Shown here piece by piece: positions 1-9,165 of a stretch of DNA of 64,000 nt. Numbering within the stretch: position 1 is the first letter of the stretch; the number at the start of each line of letters is the position of its first letter. Under the pieces are notes generated by a model. That model was not told the origin of the DNA. It was given only the letters and a program-made list of their open reading frames with translations, and made no database searches. A program made the translations under genes and the position numbers. Source of the DNA: Pseudoalteromonas sp. MMG010 (lineage in GTDB: Bacteria > Pseudomonadota > Gammaproteobacteria > Enterobacterales > Alteromonadaceae); contig NZ_JAGJEG010000007.1 of NCBI RefSeq assembly GCF_018100905.1, positions 62,001 through 126,000 of the forward strand, in the 5' to 3' direction.

Positions 1-26
1 TTACTTTAATTAACCGTGCCTAAGCG

Positions 27-653
27 TTAACTTAATTCAACATGTGCTGAAGGTATCATAGGAACAAAATTTGGTAATTGCTCTATACGCCCTATCCAAG
101 CACGAATATTAGGGTATGCTTTTAGCGAAACACCTCCCTCTGGCGCATGTGCTATATAACTATATGCTGCAACATCGGCAATTGTAATATGCGTTTGCAC
201 TAACCACTGGCGATTTTCTAAATAGGCTTCCATCATAATCAATAAATCATGTGATTTTTTAACTGCGCCAGCATGATCCAACGGTGCGCCAAACAATGTT
301 ACTAAACGGGCCGCACATGGACCTGAATAAATATTGTCTGCAGCAATCGAAAGCCAACGCTGAACATTTGCAGCAGATTTAGCATCACACGGTAACCACT
401 GTGAGTTAGGTGCATATTTTTGTACAAGGTAAATCAAAATTGCATTGCTATCTGATAATGTAAAACCCTCGTCATCAATTGCTGGCACTAGCCCAAATGG
501 GCTTATTTTTAAATACGCTGCTTTTTTATGCTCTGCATTTTCCATATCAAGATCAATAGTTTGATAAGGCAAGTTTAGTAATGCCAACATGAGTTCAACC
601 CGATGACAATGACCTGATTTAGGGTTCCTATATAACTTTATTTTATTGACCAC
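27..653 (-). CDS. Glutathione S-transferase family protein
   Basis: This 208-residue protein has the two-domain layout of cytosolic glutathione S-transferases. Residues 1-80 form a thioredoxin-like half, with the cis-proline motif in GLVPAI near residue 55 and the SDSNAI glutathione-contact motif near residue 68. Residues 90-208 form the helical half. Family members conjugate glutathione to electrophiles or reduce peroxides in the cytoplasm; the substrate cannot be read from sequence. It is transcribed divergently from a CGNR zinc-finger regulator about 140 bp away, and the shared spacer holds an inverted repeat. That suggests the regulator controls this gene, which is an inference. Length is normal for the family. 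Confidence 0.9.
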   Translation of the reverse strand: MVNKIKLYRNPKSGHCHRVELMLALLNLPYQTIDLDMENAEHKKAAYLKISPFGLVPAIDDEGFTLSDSNAILIYLVQKYAPNSQWLPCDAKSAANVQRWLSIAADNIYSGPCAARLVTLFGAPLDHAGAVKKSHDLLIMMEAYLENRQWLVQTHITIADVAAYSYIAHAPEGGVSLKAYPNIRAWIGRIEQLPNFVPMIPSAHVELS

Positions 654-735
654 AAAAAGTACCTATTTATTTGAATGCGAAATAAAGTGAATTAATACTC
701 AATTAGTGTGTTTTTAATACACATCAACAAAACAC

Positions 736-766
736 CTAACCACTATTAACCCATTAGAGTGGTTAG
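736..766. promoter_or_regulatory. Inverted repeat in the GST/CGNR divergent spacer, candidate operator
   Basis: The arms CTAACCACT (736-744) and AGTGGTTAG (758-766) are perfect 9-bp inverted copies 13 bp apart. A further AGTGGTTA copy starts at 806, just before the ATG at 815. The position between two divergent genes, one encoding a probable DNA-binding protein, suggests a binding site. No T-tract follows, so it is not a terminator. Confidence 0.45.
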
Positions 767-796
767 TATGCTAAAGAGGTTTATCTAACCTGTCAA

Positions 797-1375
797 ATGA
801 TTTATAGTGGTTATATGAAAACTACAAATAACAACTTTGTCCTCGTTGGCAATCACATCGTCATCGACTTTGTAAATACACAAATAATGGAAGACGCTCT
901 TTTAGTTGAATTACTAAGTACGCAAGAAGATCTTAAAAGTTGGTGTGAAAGTGTGGATTATGAATTAGATAAAGACATAACATCTGATGAATTAGCGTCT
1001 GTCATTGAGCTAAGACAATGTATATATAACTGCTTAAATGCAAGTAACAACCAAGATGATATTGCAAAAATAAACGAATACATCAGTAAACATAGGCCTA
1101 ATAACCTACTAACGTTCAATAAAGCACAAAATTCATTTAACCTAACACATGAGCGTTGTGCACACACAATCGAATCACTCCTTGGTAAACTTGCCTATGA
1201 ATGCGCTAAATTACTATGCAGTGATCAAGTTAAAAACATAAAAAATTGTAGTAATCCACACTGTGTTTTAATGTTTTTAGATACCTCTCGTACAAAAAAA
1301 AGACGATGGTGTAGTATGGAAATATGCGGAAACCGTGCAAAAGCTGCCAAACACTATAAAAAACAACTCTCATAA
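797..1375 (+). CDS. CGNR zinc-finger (ABATE domain) transcriptional regulator
   Basis: The N-terminal part resembles the ABATE/stress-induced domain, with a VIDFVNT stretch near residue 25. The C-terminus carries a CGNR zinc finger with cysteines in CSNPHC, WCSMEIC and the closing CGNR near residues 151-179, and a basic RTKKRR stretch between them that fits DNA binding. Proteins of this family are thought to be regulators acting next to their targets, so the divergent GST is the likely target (inference). Two starts are possible: ATG at 797, or ATG at 815 giving 186 residues. Neither has a strong ribosome-binding site, and family N-termini fit either. Confidence 0.85.
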   Translation: MIYSGYMKTTNNNFVLVGNHIVIDFVNTQIMEDALLVELLSTQEDLKSWCESVDYELDKDITSDELASVIELRQCIYNCLNASNNQDDIAKINEYISKHRPNNLLTFNKAQNSFNLTHERCAHTIESLLGKLAYECAKLLCSDQVKNIKNCSNPHCVLMFLDTSRTKKRRWCSMEICGNRAKAAKHYKKQLS

Positions 1376-1391
1376 CGTTTCACTCCTTGAT

Positions 1392-1419
1392 GATTATCAT
1401 TATAACTATAATGATAATC
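1392..1419. promoter_or_regulatory. Perfect Fur-box-like palindrome
   Basis: GATTATCATTATA (1392-1404) and TATAATGATAATC (1407-1419) are perfect 13-bp arms around a central AC. The repeated NAT(A/T)AT hexamers and the AATGATAATC core resemble the GATAATGATAATCATTATC Fur consensus. It lies about 150 bp upstream of the DCC-SDR-flavin reductase operon. With no GC-rich stem and no T-tract it is unlikely to be a terminator for the CGNR gene. Confidence 0.5.
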
Positions 1420-1565
1420 TCAAGCGCACGTAGTGCCTCTTTTCTAAGTCAAACAAAAGCCTGTAAACCGCTAAAACAATAAAAGTAATAATTTATTATT
1501 TAAAAGTAATCGTTTAAATCAATTTCAACGTATAGCTAATATTATTAATTAAGTTGGTTAGAGAA

Positions 1566-1934
1566 ATGATTGTTTTTTATGATGGGAACTGTCCATTGTG
1601 CTCAACAGAAATGAGAAAACTTAAACAAGCTGATTATAACAACAACATTGTTTTAGAAGACATTAACGCTCCAGACTTCGAACAGCGTTTTAATTATATT
1701 AAACGTGAAGATGCATTGCGGTTTTTACACGGGCAAACCAATGAAGGCGAAATGCTTTATGGCTTAGATGTCACAATAAAAGCATGGGCAACGGTAGGTA
1801 AGCACAAATGGCTTAACATTTTAAAGCTTCCACTAATTAATATTTTTGCAGATATTGGGTACTGGCTTTTTGCTAAATATCGTCAACCTATCGTGGGAAT
1901 TTTTTGTCGCTCTTCATGTGGTTTAAAAAGATGA
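1566..1934 (+). CDS. DCC-family (DUF393, YuxK-like) thiol-disulfide oxidoreductase-like protein
   Basis: The N-terminus carries the family signature DGNCPLC, a thioredoxin-like CxxC-type site, in FYDGNCPLCSTEM at residues 4-16. The family is named for its DCC motif; the redox role is predicted rather than proven. I prefer ATG at 1566 because the upstream TTG at 1554 would add four residues before the conserved MIVFYDG start. It begins a three-gene operon: its TGA (1932-1934) overlaps the ATG of the next gene in an ATGA junction. The Fur-like palindrome upstream may control it. Confidence 0.85.
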   Translation: MIVFYDGNCPLCSTEMRKLKQADYNNNIVLEDINAPDFEQRFNYIKREDALRFLHGQTNEGEMLYGLDVTIKAWATVGKHKWLNILKLPLINIFADIGYWLFAKYRQPIVGIFCRSSCGLKR

Positions 1935-2665
1935 GTTTAACCTATGTACTATTTGGCACCAGCAGTGACATTGCAAAAAGTTATGTACGGTATTTAGCTA
2001 AAACCAAGCCACTTAGTCATGTAATTTGTATTAGTAGCAAACCCAATGATTTCGCTGATTTACCTATAAAAGTAACAAGCCTTTATTGTGACTACTCTGA
2101 ACAAAGCTTAAAGAAAATCACCAATAAACTTAAAACTATAGTTACCAGCTTAAACCAAGTTATTGTTTTTAATGGTCTATTGCATTATGACAACCATGCA
2201 CCAGAAAAGAAAATTGAAGACATTGATGCCAATTACTTCAACACCTTAATGAAGGCTAACAGTTTAACGCCAATTTTATGTATTCAAGCAATACTGCCAT
2301 TATTATCTCATAACACACCGTGCACAATAACGGCTTTAAGTGCCCGAATAGGCAGTATTAATGATAATCAGCTTGGCGGCTGGTATAGCTACAGGGCAAG
2401 TAAAGCTGCACTTAATATGCTTTTTAAAACAGCTGCAATAGAAATAACACGAAGAGCTAAAAACACACAGCTTGTATTATTTCACCCAGGGACAACGGAT
2501 ACGAAACTATCAAAACCATTTCAAAAGAATATAAATAAAGAAAACCTGTTAACACCGGACTTTGTTGCGCAGAGTCTGTTCGCTCAATTACAAAATTTAT
2601 CGTCTCAAGCTGATTCAAACAACCCAGCTTATATCGATTTCAATGGTCAACCCATAAGCTGGTAA
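1931..2665 (+). CDS. SDR-family oxidoreductase
   Basis: A short-chain dehydrogenase fold of about 244 residues. It has a nucleotide-binding start with GTSSDIAKSY, an NGLL element corresponding to the NNAG region, and the catalytic pair in YSYRASKAA (YxxxK). The glycine-rich motif deviates from TGxxxGIG, as in the CsgA/C-factor-like SDR branch. The start is ATG 1931, which forms a 4-nt overlap with the preceding gene; an upstream in-frame start at 1904 would lie inside that gene. A flavin reductase follows after 9 nt, so the three products probably work in one redox process. Substrate unknown. Confidence 0.85.
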   Translation: MSLTYVLFGTSSDIAKSYVRYLAKTKPLSHVICISSKPNDFADLPIKVTSLYCDYSEQSLKKITNKLKTIVTSLNQVIVFNGLLHYDNHAPEKKIEDIDANYFNTLMKANSLTPILCIQAILPLLSHNTPCTITALSARIGSINDNQLGGWYSYRASKAALNMLFKTAAIEITRRAKNTQLVLFHPGTTDTKLSKPFQKNINKENLLTPDFVAQSLFAQLQNLSSQADSNNPAYIDFNGQPISW

Positions 2666-2674
2666 AGGAAAACA

Positions 2675-3283
2675 ATGATATTTAATACTGAGTCTATAAG
2701 TAAGTTAGAAAAGAAATACAGAACACATTTAATAAACTCGTTGTCGGGTTTTAAAAGTGCGAATCTAATTGGTACTCAAGATTTATTCGGAAATACTAAC
2801 CTAGCAATAGTCAGCTCAGTGTTTCATTTAGGCGCACACCCTCCTTTGGTAGGAATGATAATTCGACCTCACAGTTCACCACGACACACCCTTGAAAATA
2901 TTATTGAAACTGGGTTTTATACAATAAATCAGGTAAATGGAGATATTTATAAACAAGCTCACCAAACTTCTGCACGATACGATAAATTCGAATCTGAGTT
3001 TGATAATACAGGATTAACTAAACAATACTTAGGCGGTTTAAATGCCCCTTATGTAAAACAAAGTCGATTAAAGTATGGTGTGAAGTTAGTCGAAAACCAA
3101 TGTTTATCTGTTAATGATACCCAACTTGTCATTGGTTTAATCGTTGAGATTCATGTTGATGATAAAGCAATTGATGACGATGGTTTTGTAAACTTACAAG
3201 CGATAGACACAGTTGCACTAAGCGGATTAGATTGTTACCACAGCACCGAAAAATTAGCGCGCTTACCGTATGCAAAAAAATAG
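2675..3283 (+). CDS. Flavin reductase-like (FMN-binding split barrel) protein
   Basis: A 202-residue protein resembling the flavin reductase-like split-barrel family: hydrophobic beta strands, a NLAIVSSVFHLGAHPP stretch typical of the FMN-contact region, and an RHTLENI-type motif after it. These proteins bind FMN and use NAD(P)H to supply reduced flavin or act as FMN-dependent oxidoreductases. AAAGGAAAAC before the ATG is a good ribosome-binding site. It is the last gene of the DCC-SDR operon and faces the convergent DUF1697 gene only 2 bp away, with no terminator between. Confidence 0.8.
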   Translation: MIFNTESISKLEKKYRTHLINSLSGFKSANLIGTQDLFGNTNLAIVSSVFHLGAHPPLVGMIIRPHSSPRHTLENIIETGFYTINQVNGDIYKQAHQTSARYDKFESEFDNTGLTKQYLGGLNAPYVKQSRLKYGVKLVENQCLSVNDTQLVIGLIVEIHVDDKAIDDDGFVNLQAIDTVALSGLDCYHSTEKLARLPYAKK

Positions 3284-3285
3284 CA

Positions 3286-3807
3286 TCATTCTATTTGACT
3301 TAACATGTGCTTGAGTTTATTTACCGTGTTTAAGTTACGCCCAGTGGTCGTTTGCGATAAACATTGAGCAATGTTTTTTACTAATTTTGAACGGCCGATC
3401 CCTTGCGGCGCATATAAATAAAAGACATTATCTATAACCGAGTAGTTTTCTGTTTCGGCTATATATTTGTTTAATAAATCAATATTTACACTTATACGGG
3501 TATCACAAAAGTATAAGTGTACTGACTTAGGCTCGTGATCCGAAAAAGGGTTTTGTACACTATTTCGCAAAAATTCTTCTTCAGTAAATAAAAATATCGA
3601 AGGGGAAAAACCAAAGTTTTCAGCCACTATTTTTTTTACTTTCTCTAGTGGGTTATTCTGACTTTGTAAAACAATATTACCGCTTTGAATGTATGAAGAT
3701 ACAGTGTTAAACCCTGCACTTTGAAGCAAACCTACAAGTTGCTTCATGGGTAAAATGTTGTTACCACCCACATTTATACCTCTAAACAGTAATATAAATT
3801 TTTCCAT
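3286..3807 (-). CDS. DUF1697 domain protein
   Basis: The 173-residue sequence has the DUF1697 hallmarks: start MEKFILLFRGINVGGNNILPM, then LVGLLQSAGFNTVSSYIQSGNIV, and a C-terminal RNLNTVNKL. The function of the family is unknown. AAGGA lies 8 nt before the ATG. It follows rnd after 30 bp on the same strand and may be cotranscribed with it. Confidence 0.85.
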   Translation of the reverse strand: MEKFILLFRGINVGGNNILPMKQLVGLLQSAGFNTVSSYIQSGNIVLQSQNNPLEKVKKIVAENFGFSPSIFLFTEEEFLRNSVQNPFSDHEPKSVHLYFCDTRISVNIDLLNKYIAETENYSVIDNVFYLYAPQGIGRSKLVKNIAQCLSQTTTGRNLNTVNKLKHMLSQIE

Positions 3808-3837
3808 CTCATTTCCTTATTTAGCTTATCGAGTTGG

Positions 3838-4968
3838 TTAAGTATCCCATTCACTCAATACATCTTTAACATACTTATAGCGCCAAGAACTTAATAAATC
3901 AGGCTTAATATGGTTCTCTCTTTGTGCGGGAGTTAATTTCCAATTCCAGCTTAACAATTGATTTATTTGCTTTTTAGAGGCCATAACATCTTCAGGTATG
4001 TCATGCTCTTTGGCAACTTTAGTGATTTTTTGTCTGACTTCTTTTGCTACTTTTTTATAATTAACAAAATCAATAAGGCGCTTAAGCTGTGCAGGGAAAT
4101 TTTCAGGGTCGATTGCTTTCGCTCGATCAATGCATTTTAAAATTTCAATACCTGAACGATTAATTTCCATTGATTCAACACCCGGGATTTGTCTTAACGA
4201 GTTTAAACTTGAAGGTGCCCGTTTTGCAATTTCAACTAAGTTGTGCTCTTTAAGTACAAAATTTAATGCTAAATTTTTTCTTATCGCTTTGTTTTTCCGC
4301 CATGCAGCAAGCTCTTTTAATACCACAAGTTCATGAGGTTTTAGCTGCCAAGCATTTTTTATATCTTTGTAAATTTCACTATCAGGCAATGAAAAGGCGC
4401 GTTTATTAGCAACCAAGCAACTTTCATTAATGACAATATCAAAAAACCCAGCATGATTAATTTTTTCTATTATTTGTTCAAAGCATGGTAGTAGGTAATA
4501 AGTATCGGCTGCGGCATAATCAAGTTGTTTTTCAGTTAATGGGCGTTGTAACCAATTGGTTCTTGATTCGCTTTTATCAATTTCAACATCAAGTAATTTG
4601 TTAACCATTAACGCAAAACCCATGCAATTGCCTTCGCCTAATAGCTGTAAAGCAAACTGTGTATCAAACAATGGCGCAGGAACAAAACCTGCGTATTTTT
4701 GAAATACCTCAATATCCTCTGAGGGCGAGTGCAATACTTTTAATACATTGGGGTCTTTTAATATTTGCCAAAAATCAAATAACGATAGCTCAGCAAGGGG
4801 ATCAATTAATGCTAAATGCTCACCATCAAACACTTGTATTAGTGCCACTTCTGGGTAGAGAGTGCGCCTACGCATAAATTCAGTATCTATGGCTAAAATG
4901 GGCTTATTTTTTATTTTTTCAACAAAACTATTTAGCTGGTTTTGGTTTTCAATCAATTGATACTGCAC
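3838..4968 (-). CDS. rnd: Ribonuclease D
   Basis: A 3'-5' exoribonuclease of the DEDD superfamily that trims tRNA and other small RNA 3' ends in the cytoplasm. The exonuclease domain covers residues 1-170, with ExoI LAIDTEFM, ExoII HSPSEDIEVF and ExoIII YAAADTYYL (DEDDy type). A HRDC domain follows near residues 210-290. At 376 residues it matches enteric RNase D (about 375). It lies downstream of fadD on the same strand, as in many gammaproteobacteria, but a strong terminator separates them. Confidence 0.95.
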   Translation of the reverse strand: MQYQLIENQNQLNSFVEKIKNKPILAIDTEFMRRRTLYPEVALIQVFDGEHLALIDPLAELSLFDFWQILKDPNVLKVLHSPSEDIEVFQKYAGFVPAPLFDTQFALQLLGEGNCMGFALMVNKLLDVEIDKSESRTNWLQRPLTEKQLDYAAADTYYLLPCFEQIIEKINHAGFFDIVINESCLVANKRAFSLPDSEIYKDIKNAWQLKPHELVVLKELAAWRKNKAIRKNLALNFVLKEHNLVEIAKRAPSSLNSLRQIPGVESMEINRSGIEILKCIDRAKAIDPENFPAQLKRLIDFVNYKKVAKEVRQKITKVAKEHDIPEDVMASKKQINQLLSWNWKLTPAQRENHIKPDLLSSWRYKYVKDVLSEWDT

Positions 4969-4983
4969 TTAGTCTCCTACAAT

Positions 4984-5014
4984 AAAAAAGCCGACATGGT
5001 TGTCGGCTTTTTTT
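4984..5014 (-). terminator. Rho-independent terminator after fadD
   Basis: The stem CCGACA/TGTCGG with GC closure has loop TGGT and is flanked by A and T runs (AAAAAAG...CTTTTTTT). It sits 5 bp after the fadD stop, between fadD and rnd, and can act on both strands. Confidence 0.85.
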
Positions 5015-5019
5015 AAATA

Positions 5020-6672
5020 CTAATCTTTTAAGGCTCTTCTGAGTATTTTACCTACGTTTGTTTTAGGTAACTCATCTCTAAACTCAACCAGTTTAGGGAC
5101 CTTATAATTAGTTAGATTATCACGACAATGTTTTATTATATCTTTTTCAGTTAAAGATTGATCTTTTTTCACAACAAAAACTTTAACTTGTTCACCACTC
5201 ACATCATGAGGTACACCAATGGCCGCAACCTCTAATACCCCTTCATGCATTGCGACAACTTCTTCTATTTCATTAGGAAATACATTAAAGCCAGATACAA
5301 TGATCATATCTTTTTTACGATCTACAATATAAAAGAAGCCTTCATCATCATAAGTTGCAATATCACCCGTTGCAAACCAACCATCTGTTAAACACTCATC
5401 AGTTGCATCAGGTCGATTATAATAACCGACCATAACTTGAGGACCTTTTACCCATAACTCGCCAGGCTCACCTTTTGCAGCCTCTTCACCATTTTCAAGC
5501 ATCAGCTTTAATTCTGTTGAAGGAGCAGGTAAACCAATTGAACCATTATAGGCGTCTAAATCATAAGGGCTAATCGTTACTAATGGGGCGCATTCAGTTA
5601 AACCATAACCTTCCATGAGTTTAACACCCGTTACTTGTTGCCATTTTTCGGCAACGGGACGTTGTACTGCCATCCCCCCGCCTAACGACATTTTAAGATG
5701 GCTAAAATCAAGTGTGTCAAAATCTGGCGTATTTAATAAACCATTAAACAAAGTGTTAACACCAGTAATTGCGGTAAATTTATGTTGACCTAACTCTTTT
5801 ACAAAGCCAGGCATATCGCGAGGGTTTGTGATTAATAAGTTTAATCCCCCGTATTTCATAAAGGTTAAGCAATTCGCTGTTAACGCAAAGATATGATAAA
5901 GAGGCAACGCTGTTACCACTACTTCTTTACCACGTTCGAGTACATTATCTAAACAGCCAGATACTTGCTCTAAATTACCCACCATATTGCCATGACTTAG
6001 CATTGCACCTTTAGATACACCGGTTGTACCACCCGTGTATTGTAAAAAAGCAAGATCGGATAAATTTATATCAGGTCTTTCGTACTTATTGGCATCGGCT
6101 TTAAGCACGTCAGAAAATTTAATGGTGTTAGGTAAATTAAATTCAGGCACCATTTTTTTCACGTATTTAACAACGAAATTAACGATATGCTTTTTAATAC
6201 TCCCTACCATATCGCCAACTTCGGTGACTACGATATGTTTAACATCTGTTTTAGCTAATGCTTTTTCAAGTGTGACAGCAAAATTAGCTAAGATGAAAAT
6301 AGCAGAAGTATCTGAATCCTTTAATTGATGCTCAAGCTCACGTACGGTGTAAAGTGGGTTAACGTTAACCACAACGCAACCCGCTCGCAAAACACCCAAA
6401 ATGGTAATAGGTGTTTGTAACAAGTTAGGCATCATAACAGCAACTTTGTCGCCTTTTTTAAGCCCTAAATCATGCTGTAAATATGATGCAACTTTTTTTG
6501 TCGCGTCGTCTATTTCTTGATAACTGAGTGTTTTACCCATATTGGTGAAAGCGGGTAATTGTGTGTATTCATCAAAGCATTTTTCAAATACTTCTAATAA
6601 TGAGTTGTAATGCTCAGGGTCGATTGTTTCGGGCATACCCTCGGGGTATCGTTTAAGCCAGATTTTTTCCAC
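5020..6672 (-). CDS. fadD: Long-chain-fatty-acid--CoA ligase
   Basis: An adenylate-forming enzyme that activates long-chain fatty acids to acyl-CoA for beta-oxidation and lipid synthesis, acting at the inner face of the membrane. The 550 residues show the P-loop-like AMP motif [14 protein letters not shown] near residue 215, the [10 protein letters not shown] motif near 362, and a C-terminal domain starting at [21 protein letters not shown] and ending with [12 protein letters not shown], which contains the catalytic lysine. Length and order of motifs match E. coli FadD. An alpha/beta hydrolase lies about 120 bp upstream on the same strand. Confidence 0.93.
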   Translation of the reverse strand: MEKIWLKRYPEGMPETIDPEHYNSLLEVFEKCFDEYTQLPAFTNMGKTLSYQEIDDATKKVASYLQHDLGLKKGDKVAVMMPNLLQTPITILGVLRAGCVVVNVNPLYTVRELEHQLKDSDTSAIFILANFAVTLEKALAKTDVKHIVVTEVGDMVGSIKKHIVNFVVKYVKKMVPEFNLPNTIKFSDVLKADANKYERPDINLSDLAFLQYTGGTTGVSKGAMLSHGNMVGNLEQVSGCLDNVLERGKEVVVTALPLYHIFALTANCLTFMKYGGLNLLITNPRDMPGFVKELGQHKFTAITGVNTLFNGLLNTPDFDTLDFSHLKMSLGGGMAVQRPVAEKWQQVTGVKLMEGYGLTECAPLVTISPYDLDAYNGSIGLPAPSTELKLMLENGEEAAKGEPGELWVKGPQVMVGYYNRPDATDECLTDGWFATGDIATYDDEGFFYIVDRKKDMIIVSGFNVFPNEIEEVVAMHEGVLEVAAIGVPHDVSGEQVKVFVVKKDQSLTEKDIIKHCRDNLTNYKVPKLVEFRDELPKTNVGKILRRALKD

Positions 6673-6789
6673 ACTTAGCTCCTATTTTATTTATAGTTTT
6701 TTAACCTTAGTGTTGTCAGTAAGGTAGTTCGTGCAATTGAGCAAATACTCTAATCGAAGAATAATCCCATATTTACCGTCAATTTACAA

Positions 6790-7641
6790 TTAAGGTGCAC
6801 TATTTTGCACGATAAAGGCATGAACATGTTCATAACATAGTTCACTACTTTGGATATGGCAATGATGTCCTCCATTAACTTTTTTCACAGTTAAGTTATT
6901 GTAATAATTACCGTACTGTTCAAAGTTTTGCTTTACAAAATCATAGCCATTATGGCCCAATATTAACTGACATGGTGCAGAGAAATCTTTTATTGCACCA
7001 ATACATTGCGCCTTACTAAAACGAAAAGCTGATTTATTTTTAAGCTTTGGATCTGTCGTTAAGCTAAAACCACCAGCCACTGATTTTATGTTTCGCTGCA
7101 TCAGTAACTCAATTTGCTCAAGTGTTAAATCACTATTTAGAGCACGCGCCAAGTGAATCATTTTTTCATTTTCATAAGTTTTTAGTGCTTTTTCATTCGC
7201 TCGTTTTCTACTAAGTATTGATTGTTTTAATTGTATGGCAGTTTCATGTTCTTCAGATGTGATCAAAGCAAAACCTTCTATAAAGGTCACTGACTTTACA
7301 TATTCATTAAAACTACTTGCAAACAATCCGGCTACCATTGCCCCCATCGAATGCCCAACCAAATGAACTTTTTTATAGCCTAATGTTTTAATTAAATTAT
7401 ATAAGTCATCAACATAATCAACAAAATGATACTGTGCATCAACGCCACGCCAAGACGATAAACCATGTCCAGCTAAATCAAAGCAATACCAAGTATGTGT
7501 CAGCGCTTTATCACAGAGCATAGGTAAAAAACTGTGACAGTTATCTAACCAACCATGAAGTGCAATAACGACTTCGTCACCTTCCCCTGCTTTAAACCCA
7601 CTTAACTGAAGATGCGCTGTTTTAATATTAATAGACTGCAC
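6790..7641 (-). CDS. Alpha/beta-fold hydrolase
   Basis: A 283-residue alpha/beta hydrolase. An oxyanion-type motif VIALHGWLDN is near residue 25, the nucleophile elbow GHSMGAM is near residue 97, and the catalytic histidine is probably in GGHHCHIQ near residue 261. No signal peptide, so probably cytoplasmic. Substrate is not determinable; position before fadD suggests an esterase or thioesterase feeding fatty acids, which is inference. Confidence 0.85.
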   Translation of the reverse strand: MQSINIKTAHLQLSGFKAGEGDEVVIALHGWLDNCHSFLPMLCDKALTHTWYCFDLAGHGLSSWRGVDAQYHFVDYVDDLYNLIKTLGYKKVHLVGHSMGAMVAGLFASSFNEYVKSVTFIEGFALITSEEHETAIQLKQSILSRKRANEKALKTYENEKMIHLARALNSDLTLEQIELLMQRNIKSVAGGFSLTTDPKLKNKSAFRFSKAQCIGAIKDFSAPCQLILGHNGYDFVKQNFEQYGNYYNNLTVKKVNGGHHCHIQSSELCYEHVHAFIVQNSAP

Positions 7642-7804
7642 TTAATACCCTTGCTTTTCGTCTTATATCTGTTTATTAAACACGTGAATATAATAAAAAA
7701 TAGACTGTAAATTAATTATAATCAGAATAAATATCATTTATTTATCTGCCGATGGGTATACAATAACAGCGGTTAAATTTTTTAGGTACTTTTAAGGGAT
7801 AATA

Positions 7805-9094
7805 ATGAAAAAACAACTTAGCTTATTAGCGTTATTGTGCTCGGCTACGAGTATTTACGCAAATGAAGCGCCAAAGAATGTCATATACATGATAGGTGAT
7901 GGCATGGGCCCCGCATTCACAACCGCATACCGTTATTATAAAGATGATCCTGCAACCAAAGAAATTGAAACAACTGTTTTCGATACGATTTTAACGGGTA
8001 TGGCACGCACTTACCCTGATGATCATACTTATGTGACAGACAGCGCCGCCGGTGCAACTGCATTAAGTAGTGGTCATAAAAGTTATAACGGTGCAATTGC
8101 TGTTGATACCGATAAAAAAAGCGTAAAAACCATGCTAGAAATCGCAAAAGAGCGTGGTATGACAACGGCCTTAGTGGCAACATCTCAAATTAACCATGCC
8201 ACACCGGCAAGTTTTGCAGCTCACAATGAATCGCGTAATAACTATGATGCTATTGCAGATCAATATATAGATAATAAAATTGCAGGTAAGCTACCTGTCG
8301 ATTTAATGCTAGGTGGGGGGACTAAATACTTTACCCGTGATGAGCGCAATTTAGTTGCTGAATTTAAACAAGCCGGCTATCAGTACAATGACAATATTAA
8401 TAATTTAGCTGAACTAACGCAAATACCAGCGATAGGCTTGTATGCTGAAGTGGGCTTGCCATTTGCTATTGATGAAAACCCAACGCGTCTCACTAAGCTA
8501 ACCACTAAAACACTAAACTTACTAGAAGATCAGAACGAAAATGGTTTTTTTGCCATGATCGAAGGTAGCCAAATTGATTGGTGTGCCCATGCAAATGATG
8601 TTGCTTGTGCTATGGCTGAAATGGATGACTTTGCAAAGTCTATTAAGGTAGCAAAGCAATATATTGACAAACACCCAGATACCATTTTAGTTGTTACAGC
8701 CGATCACTCAACTGGCGGATTCACAATAGGTGCTCACGGTCAATATAAATGGGATACAAACGTTGTTAAGGGGGTAAAAGCGTCGGCTGTTAAACTCACT
8801 AAGTTACTTTTAGCCGCTGATGATTTAGCGCCTGTATGGAATAAATATACTAATATAGAATTTACTCCTGTACATAAGGCGCAGCTTGAACAAGCTAAAA
8901 AACTGGGCGATAAAGCATTAAACCTAGCTATAAAGTCAATCATTAGTAATGAAAGCTTTACCGGGTGGACAACTACGGGTCACACTGCGGTTGATGTGCA
9001 AGTGTTCGCTTATGGTCAAGGGAGCGAGAAATTTATTGGCGCCCAAAACAATATTGACATTGCAGACAAATTAATCAATTTCATTCAACAATAA
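7805..9094 (+). CDS. Alkaline phosphatase, secreted
   Basis: A phosphate monoester hydrolase of the PhoA family. The signal peptide is MKKQLSLLALLCSATSIYA, with cleavage probably before NEAPKN. IYMIGDGMG holds a metal-binding Asp, TDSAAGATAL contains the nucleophilic Ser near residue 80, and VVTADHSTGG and TGHTAVDV hold metal-binding Asp and His residues. At 429 residues it is shorter than E. coli PhoA (471) and closer to marine forms. The product is periplasmic or secreted and probably serves phosphate scavenging. AAGGGAT precedes the ATG. A terminator follows. Confidence 0.9.
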   Translation: MKKQLSLLALLCSATSIYANEAPKNVIYMIGDGMGPAFTTAYRYYKDDPATKEIETTVFDTILTGMARTYPDDHTYVTDSAAGATALSSGHKSYNGAIAVDTDKKSVKTMLEIAKERGMTTALVATSQINHATPASFAAHNESRNNYDAIADQYIDNKIAGKLPVDLMLGGGTKYFTRDERNLVAEFKQAGYQYNDNINNLAELTQIPAIGLYAEVGLPFAIDENPTRLTKLTTKTLNLLEDQNENGFFAMIEGSQIDWCAHANDVACAMAEMDDFAKSIKVAKQYIDKHPDTILVVTADHSTGGFTIGAHGQYKWDTNVVKGVKASAVKLTKLLLAADDLAPVWNKYTNIEFTPVHKAQLEQAKKLGDKALNLAIKSIISNESFTGWTTTGHTAVDVQVFAYGQGSEKFIGAQNNIDIADKLINFIQQ

Positions 9095-9117
9095 AGCGTG
9101 TAAATATTTTTAAGCAT

Positions 9118-9148
9118 AAAAAAACCCGGTGTAATAACCGGGTTTTTT
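9118..9148. terminator. Bidirectional terminator
   Basis: Stem AACCCGGT/ACCGGGTT with loop GTAATA, flanked by A and T runs, between the convergent phosphatase gene and the 108-residue hypothetical gene. Confidence 0.85.
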
Positions 9149-9165
9149 GTCACATCAATTAAGCA

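Noticed and set aside
958..1167. Minus-strand open frame opposite the CGNR gene
   Set aside because: No ribosome-binding site or recognisable motif; the plus-strand gene explains the region.
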